Assembly: GCA_002338895.1 (NCBI GenBank)
Contig: DDJH01000215.1
Coordinates: forward strand, 14,607 to 24,012
Length of the DNA stretch: 9,406 nt
Direction of reading: 5' to 3'
Origin: Lentisphaeria bacterium UBA1829
GTDB taxonomy: Bacteria; Verrucomicrobiota; Lentisphaeria; Victivallales; UBA1829
Under the pieces are notes generated by a model, which did no database searches, was not told where the DNA came from, and saw only the letters and a program-made list of their open reading frames with translations. This document shows, one piece after another, positions 6,413 to 9,406 of the stretch (positions are counted from its first letter, which is position 1; the number at the start of each line of letters is the position of its first letter). Both the position numbers and the translations under genes were made by a program.

Positions 6413-6895
6413 ATGAAAAAAATCAGAGTTGCAATCAGCGCGTGCCTGATCGGACTGAAGTACCGTTACGACGGGACCTCGAAGATGAATATGGAGATCA
6501 TTCAGGCGCTGAAGGACCGGGTGGATTTCATTCCGGTGTGTCCGGAAGTGGAGTGCGGACTGACGATTCCGCGGCGGCCGATGCGTCTGGAGGTATCGGC
6601 GTCGGGGACACGCCTGCGGGTGATCGAAACCGGAGAGGATGTGACAAACGAGATGCTCGACTGGGCGCAGACCAAACTGGATAAACTGGAACGGCTCAAG
6701 ATCGACGCATATATTTTCAAATCCAAATCCCCTTCCTGCGGATGGGAAAAGGTGGAGAAGTTCAATCGGGAGGGACGGTGTCTGACCGCGTCCGGACAGG
6801 GACTTTTTGCGGCGCTGGTGAAGCGCCGCTTTCCGAATCTTCCGGTGGTGGAGGAGACCGATTTCCCGGAACTGCTCCGCATGATGGACGAGTAG
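6413..6895 (+). CDS. DUF523 family protein, probable [4Fe-4S] TudS-like desulfidase
   Basis: A 160-residue single-domain DUF523 protein. Three hallmark cysteine motifs are present: SACLIG (C11), PVCPE (C43) and KSKSPSCG (C109). In the characterised family member TudS (thiouracil desulfidase), three such cysteines bind a [4Fe-4S] cluster that removes sulfur from thiouracil. The fit of the cysteines is good, but the substrate here is unknown and may differ. An extra cysteine (C48, in CPEVECGL) is also present. The gene lies 19 nt after cysS. The ribosome binding site is weak (AGGA at 6396-6399, 13 nt away), so coupling to cysS translation is likely. It sits between a cysteine-using synthetase and lipid genes, but no pathway link is proven. 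Confidence 0.88.
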   Translation: MKKIRVAISACLIGLKYRYDGTSKMNMEIIQALKDRVDFIPVCPEVECGLTIPRRPMRLEVSASGTRLRVIETGEDVTNEMLDWAQTKLDKLERLKIDAYIFKSKSPSCGWEKVEKFNREGRCLTASGQGLFAALVKRRFPNLPVVEETDFPELLRMMDE

Positions 6896-6898
6896 ACC

Positions 6899-7372
6899 AT
6901 GCGACGGAAACTCCGCTATTTCGAAGACGAGGAAGGAGCTCCGGCCCCGGTCGGCATCCAGATCCGGCGGCGTATCCGCTTCAGCGAGGTGGATGCGCTC
7001 GGCATTGCGTGGCACGGACGGTATCCGGTCTTTTTTGAAGAAGCGCAGACGGAACTGGGACACAAAGTGGGACTCACATACGCGGCATACCGGGAAGCGG
7101 GCGTGGCGGCGCCGATGGTCCAGCTCCATGTGGATTACCGGAAACCGCTTCGTCTGGACGAGTGTTTTACGGTCACGGCGCTTCTTCACTGGTCGGAGGG
7201 GGCGCGCTTGAACACGGAATACCGGATCGAAAAGGAAAACGGCGAGTGCGTCTGCACCGGTTACACCATTCAGATGTTTACGGATCTGCGGACTGGGGAA
7301 GCGCTCTACTGCCCGCCGGCAATCTGGGAACAGTGCCGGGAACGGTGGAAAAAGGGCGAATTCCATGCGTGA
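6899..7372 (+). CDS. Hotdog-fold acyl-CoA/acyl-ACP thioesterase (4HBT family)
   Basis: A 157-residue single hotdog domain of the 4-hydroxybenzoyl-CoA thioesterase type, which hydrolyses acyl-CoA or acyl-ACP thioesters. The N-terminal signature RFSEVDALGIAWHGRYPVFF (28-46, continuing into EEA) matches the catalytic helix pattern, with D32 as the likely catalytic aspartate, H39 in HGRY and acidic residues at 47-48. The second beta segment (VQLHVDYRKPLRLDE) is also typical. A charged extension of about 20 residues precedes the domain. It begins 3 nt after the DUF523 stop codon without a strong ribosome binding site and overlaps the next gene by 8 nt, so it is probably translationally coupled. 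Next to a ketosynthase it is likely to release or edit acyl chains in a dedicated pathway. Confidence 0.9.
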   Translation: MRRKLRYFEDEEGAPAPVGIQIRRRIRFSEVDALGIAWHGRYPVFFEEAQTELGHKVGLTYAAYREAGVAAPMVQLHVDYRKPLRLDECFTVTALLHWSEGARLNTEYRIEKENGECVCTGYTIQMFTDLRTGEALYCPPAIWEQCRERWKKGEFHA

Positions 7373-8447
7373 CGTTTTTCTGACAGACGCGGAACTGGTC
7401 TGCGGCTTCGGGTTCGGAAAGGAACTCGCGCAGAAAGCGGTGTTCCGCGGGGAAACGGCGTTTTCCCCGATCCGCCGTTTTCCGGTCGATTTTTTTGCAT
7501 GCACCGAAGCCGCGGTCGTTCCGGGAGCGGAGGAGCGGAAACGGAGGGAGGAGGAGTCCCTCTGCCGGCCGATGATCGAATTTCTTGCGGAGACGGTCCG
7601 GGATCTGCCGGAGCAGACACCGTTTCTGCTGGCCAGCACGGTGGGAGAGATCGACCGTCTTTCTCCGAATCAGCCGGATACACTGCATTCCCTGCTGAAG
7701 AGCGTACGGGAGAGCTTCCGGAAATCCAACGGCTGCATTGTCTCCGGAGCGTGCGCATCGGCGAGCGTGGCGCTGGACCGGGCGTACCGGATGGTTGCCG
7801 GAGGAGTAGCGGAACAGGTGATTGTCGCGGCGTGCGATCTGGTCAGCGAATTTGCATTTTCCGGTTTTTACTCCCTCGGGGCGATGAGCGCGGAACGGCC
7901 GCGGCCGTATGACCGGGACCGGTCCGGACTGTATCTCGGCGAAGCGGCCGGAGTTGTGATCCTTTCCGCCCGGCGTGGAGAATTTCCGGTTCGAGTGACC
8001 GGAACCGGAATGAGCGGAGACGCCCGGCACATCACCGCGCCGCAAAGCGACGGTCAGCCGCTGGCATCGGCAATGAGGCAGGCTCTTTCGGGGACGGATC
8101 CGGAAACCATCGGCTGCGTGCTCGGCCATGGAACCGGAACGATTTACAACGACAGCATGGAAATTGCGGCGATCCGCTCCGTGCTGGGAGACCACACGCC
8201 GCTGGCCTCGGTGAAGGCGAACTGCGGACATACGCTGGGAGCATCCGGCATTCTTCAGGCTGTTCTGGCGCTGGAGGTGCTCCGCCGGAAGGAGCTGTTT
8301 CCACAGGCGGGGCTCCGGAATCCGGAACGGGGGGCTGAAGGGATGGTCTCGGCGGAGATTCAGCCGGTCCGCACACGGCGGATTCTGTCGCTGAACTCCG
8401 GATTCGGAGGGATCAATGCGGCGCTCGCACTGGAGGCGCTCGAATGA
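7365..8447 (+). CDS. Beta-ketoacyl-ACP synthase (FabF/KS type), catalytically complete
   Basis: A condensing enzyme of the thiolase fold expected to extend an ACP-bound acyl chain. The nucleophile is C130 in VSGACASAS. The two catalytic histidines are H255 (GHGTGTIYND) and H289 (VKANCGHTLGASG), with K284 in the conserved position. The C-terminal GFGGINAAL loop is present, and ITAPQSDGQPLASAM is a family signature. At 360 residues it is shorter than typical FabF (about 410), and the N-terminal half is divergent. This suggests a secondary-metabolite or specialised-lipid synthase, not the housekeeping enzyme. The start has an AAGGG site at 7352-7356, eight bases upstream. It overlaps the thioesterase by 8 nt and the next gene by 4 nt (ATGA). 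Confidence 0.93.
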   Translation: MRDVFLTDAELVCGFGFGKELAQKAVFRGETAFSPIRRFPVDFFACTEAAVVPGAEERKRREEESLCRPMIEFLAETVRDLPEQTPFLLASTVGEIDRLSPNQPDTLHSLLKSVRESFRKSNGCIVSGACASASVALDRAYRMVAGGVAEQVIVAACDLVSEFAFSGFYSLGAMSAERPRPYDRDRSGLYLGEAAGVVILSARRGEFPVRVTGTGMSGDARHITAPQSDGQPLASAMRQALSGTDPETIGCVLGHGTGTIYNDSMEIAAIRSVLGDHTPLASVKANCGHTLGASGILQAVLALEVLRRKELFPQAGLRNPERGAEGMVSAEIQPVRTRRILSLNSGFGGINAALALEALE

Positions 8448-8995
8448 GGATGATCGGGAAAGCGGAAGTTTCGGCGAACCGGATTCATCTGGATCGGAAG
8501 AAGCTGGAGCTGAAGGGGGAAAATCCGGCGGAACTGCTGGCGGGCCTGCAGAGTCTTCCAGGGGTGGCGACTCTGAATACACAGGATTTCCGGAGGGGGG
8601 GAATCAAGGTCAAGCTGGCGATTCTGGGAGCGGCGGCGGCGCTGTACGACGCCGGGCTGGAGCCGTCGGACCGTCTGGGTCTGACCGGATGGGGGACGGA
8701 CGGGAGCCGGACGGAGAATCTTCTCTATTTTCAGGATTATATGGAACATGGACGCTGCGGCGGACGCGGACAGCTGTTTGTCGGGACCCTTCCGACGACC
8801 CCGCTGTGCGAAGCCGCGATCGCGCTGGGTCTGCACGGACCGGCCTACTATCTGGATACGGAGGGAAGAGAGGATCTGCTGCGGCGGGACCTGCATCTCT
8901 CCCTTTCCGATCCCGCGCTGGACGGGATTCTTCTGTTTGCGCCGGACGGGGAAACGCTCACGGTTTCGGTGGTGACGGAATGCGAATTCTGCTGA
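8444..8995 (+). CDS. Short ketosynthase-like protein lacking the catalytic cysteine
   Basis: A 183-residue protein resembling only the N-terminal half of a beta-ketoacyl synthase (like the Ketoacyl-synt_2 group, PF13723 as I recall it). IKVKLAILGAAAALYDAGL (54-72), LFVGTLPTTPLCEAAIALG (111-129) and GPAYYLD (132-138) fit this pattern. The position where the adjacent synthase has its nucleophile is occupied by about T139-E140-G141, so no active-site Cys is present. The half that would carry both histidines is absent. Such proteins in aryl-polyene-like clusters are thought to act as non-catalytic partners. A chain-length or structural role with the upstream synthase is inference. It starts with the ATGA overlap and has GGAGG at 8432-8436, seven bases away. 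Confidence 0.82.
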   Translation: MRMIGKAEVSANRIHLDRKKLELKGENPAELLAGLQSLPGVATLNTQDFRRGGIKVKLAILGAAAALYDAGLEPSDRLGLTGWGTDGSRTENLLYFQDYMEHGRCGGRGQLFVGTLPTTPLCEAAIALGLHGPAYYLDTEGREDLLRRDLHLSLSDPALDGILLFAPDGETLTVSVVTECEFC

Positions 8996-9406
8996 TTGCG
9001 CCCAATCTCTGCCGGGATCCGTATCCGGTCTATCCGCTGGGGATGAGCGTGATTGCAGGCGCGCTGACCCGGGCGGGACATACGGTCCGGCAGTTCGACG
9101 CTCTCGTTCACGGACCGGAGACTCTGCCGCGGACAATCCGCACCTTCCATCCGGATCTCATCGGCTTCAGCATCCGCAATCTCGACACGGTCAACAGCCG
9201 GAGTCCGGACAAGGGATTTCTGGACACGGCGTTCCGGATGATCGCATGCTGCCGGAAGGAGACGGATGTTCCGATTCTTCTCGGTGGATCGGGCTACTCG
9301 CTTCTTCCGGAGACGATCCTCCGTCTGTCCGGGGCCGACTGGGGGATCGCGGGAGAAGGCGAAGAGGCGATTCTCGAACTGGTCGCCGAACTGGAAAGAG
9401 GAGAAA
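8980..9406 (+). CDS. Cobalamin-binding, probable radical SAM protein, N-terminal part
   Basis: The first 142 residues of a gene that runs off the right edge. The translation begins MRILLIAPNLCRDPYPVYP, then LGMSVIAGALTRAGH, a conserved opening of the B12-binding Rossmann domain of cobalamin-dependent radical SAM enzymes. PDLIGFSIRNLDTVNS (58-73), PILLGGSGYSLLPE (98-111) and IAGEGEEAILELV (123-135) complete that domain. The radical SAM CxxxCxxC motif should follow outside the window, so the catalytic half is inferred. The closest match by memory is the group annotated as lipid biosynthesis B12-binding/radical SAM proteins, found with ketosynthases. ATG 8980 overlaps the previous gene by 16 nt. 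It fits because the domain starts right at the methionine, and a second ATG at about 9043 would delete the first strand. Confidence 0.85.
   Translation, partial: MRILLIAPNLCRDPYPVYPLGMSVIAGALTRAGHTVRQFDALVHGPETLPRTIRTFHPDLIGFSIRNLDTVNSRSPDKGFLDTAFRMIACCRKETDVPILLGGSGYSLLPETILRLSGADWGIAGEGEEAILELVAELERGE

Noticed and set aside
6380..8582. Two long minus-strand open frames (419 and 434 codons) opposite the DUF523, thioesterase and ketosynthase genes
   Set aside because: The plus strand carries clear catalytic motifs and coupled starts here. The antisense translations are low-complexity Arg/Pro/Ser sequence with no ribosome binding sites.
8360..9136. 258-codon minus-strand open frame across the end of the ketosynthase and the short ketosynthase-like gene
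   Set aside because: Plus-strand genes overlap in a translationally coupled chain with family motifs. The antisense product lacks any.

Overview
The window is dense bacterial DNA. It is GC-rich apart from its first 60 bases and the divergent promoter region near 3350-3640. It cuts a gene at its right end and carries a 5'-truncated gene at its left end, so it may be an assembled fragment. No rRNA, tRNA, CRISPR array, transposase or phage gene is visible. MutL has the endonuclease motif of bacteria without MutH. Two proteins (the triple-repeat protein at 3638 and the acidic-linker protein at 4477) recall hypothetical proteins I associate with the Planctomycetes-Verrucomicrobia-Lentisphaerae group. 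A gut-type Lentisphaerae relative is my best guess, but this rests on family resemblance and no phylogenetic test was possible.

Left block (1-3330). A 3' fragment of mutL on the plus strand converges on a minus-strand block of alr (alanine racemase), a small lipoprotein gene and ppk2 (polyphosphate-dependent nucleotide kinase). The convergent gap holds a perfect 12-bp inverted repeat. A 9-bp hairpin separates the lipoprotein gene from ppk2. The alr promoter lies near 3377-3404.

Middle (3331-4476). A divergent promoter region drives alr leftwards and, rightwards, a small protein made almost entirely of three copies of a repeat resembling the homing-endonuclease-associated repeat, with no nuclease domain. 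A T-rich terminator candidate follows it.

Right block (4477-9406). Seven plus-strand genes have gaps of 19 nt or less, and the last three junctions overlap. The order is: acidic-linker hypothetical protein, cysS, DUF523/TudS-like Fe-S protein, hotdog thioesterase, ketosynthase, a short ketosynthase-like protein lacking the catalytic Cys, and the start of a cobalamin-binding (probably radical SAM) protein. The last four look like the leading edge of a type II fatty-acid/polyketide-like lipid pathway with a B12-dependent radical SAM enzyme. This is the most interesting part of the window. The product is unknown, and the rest of the cluster lies beyond the right edge.
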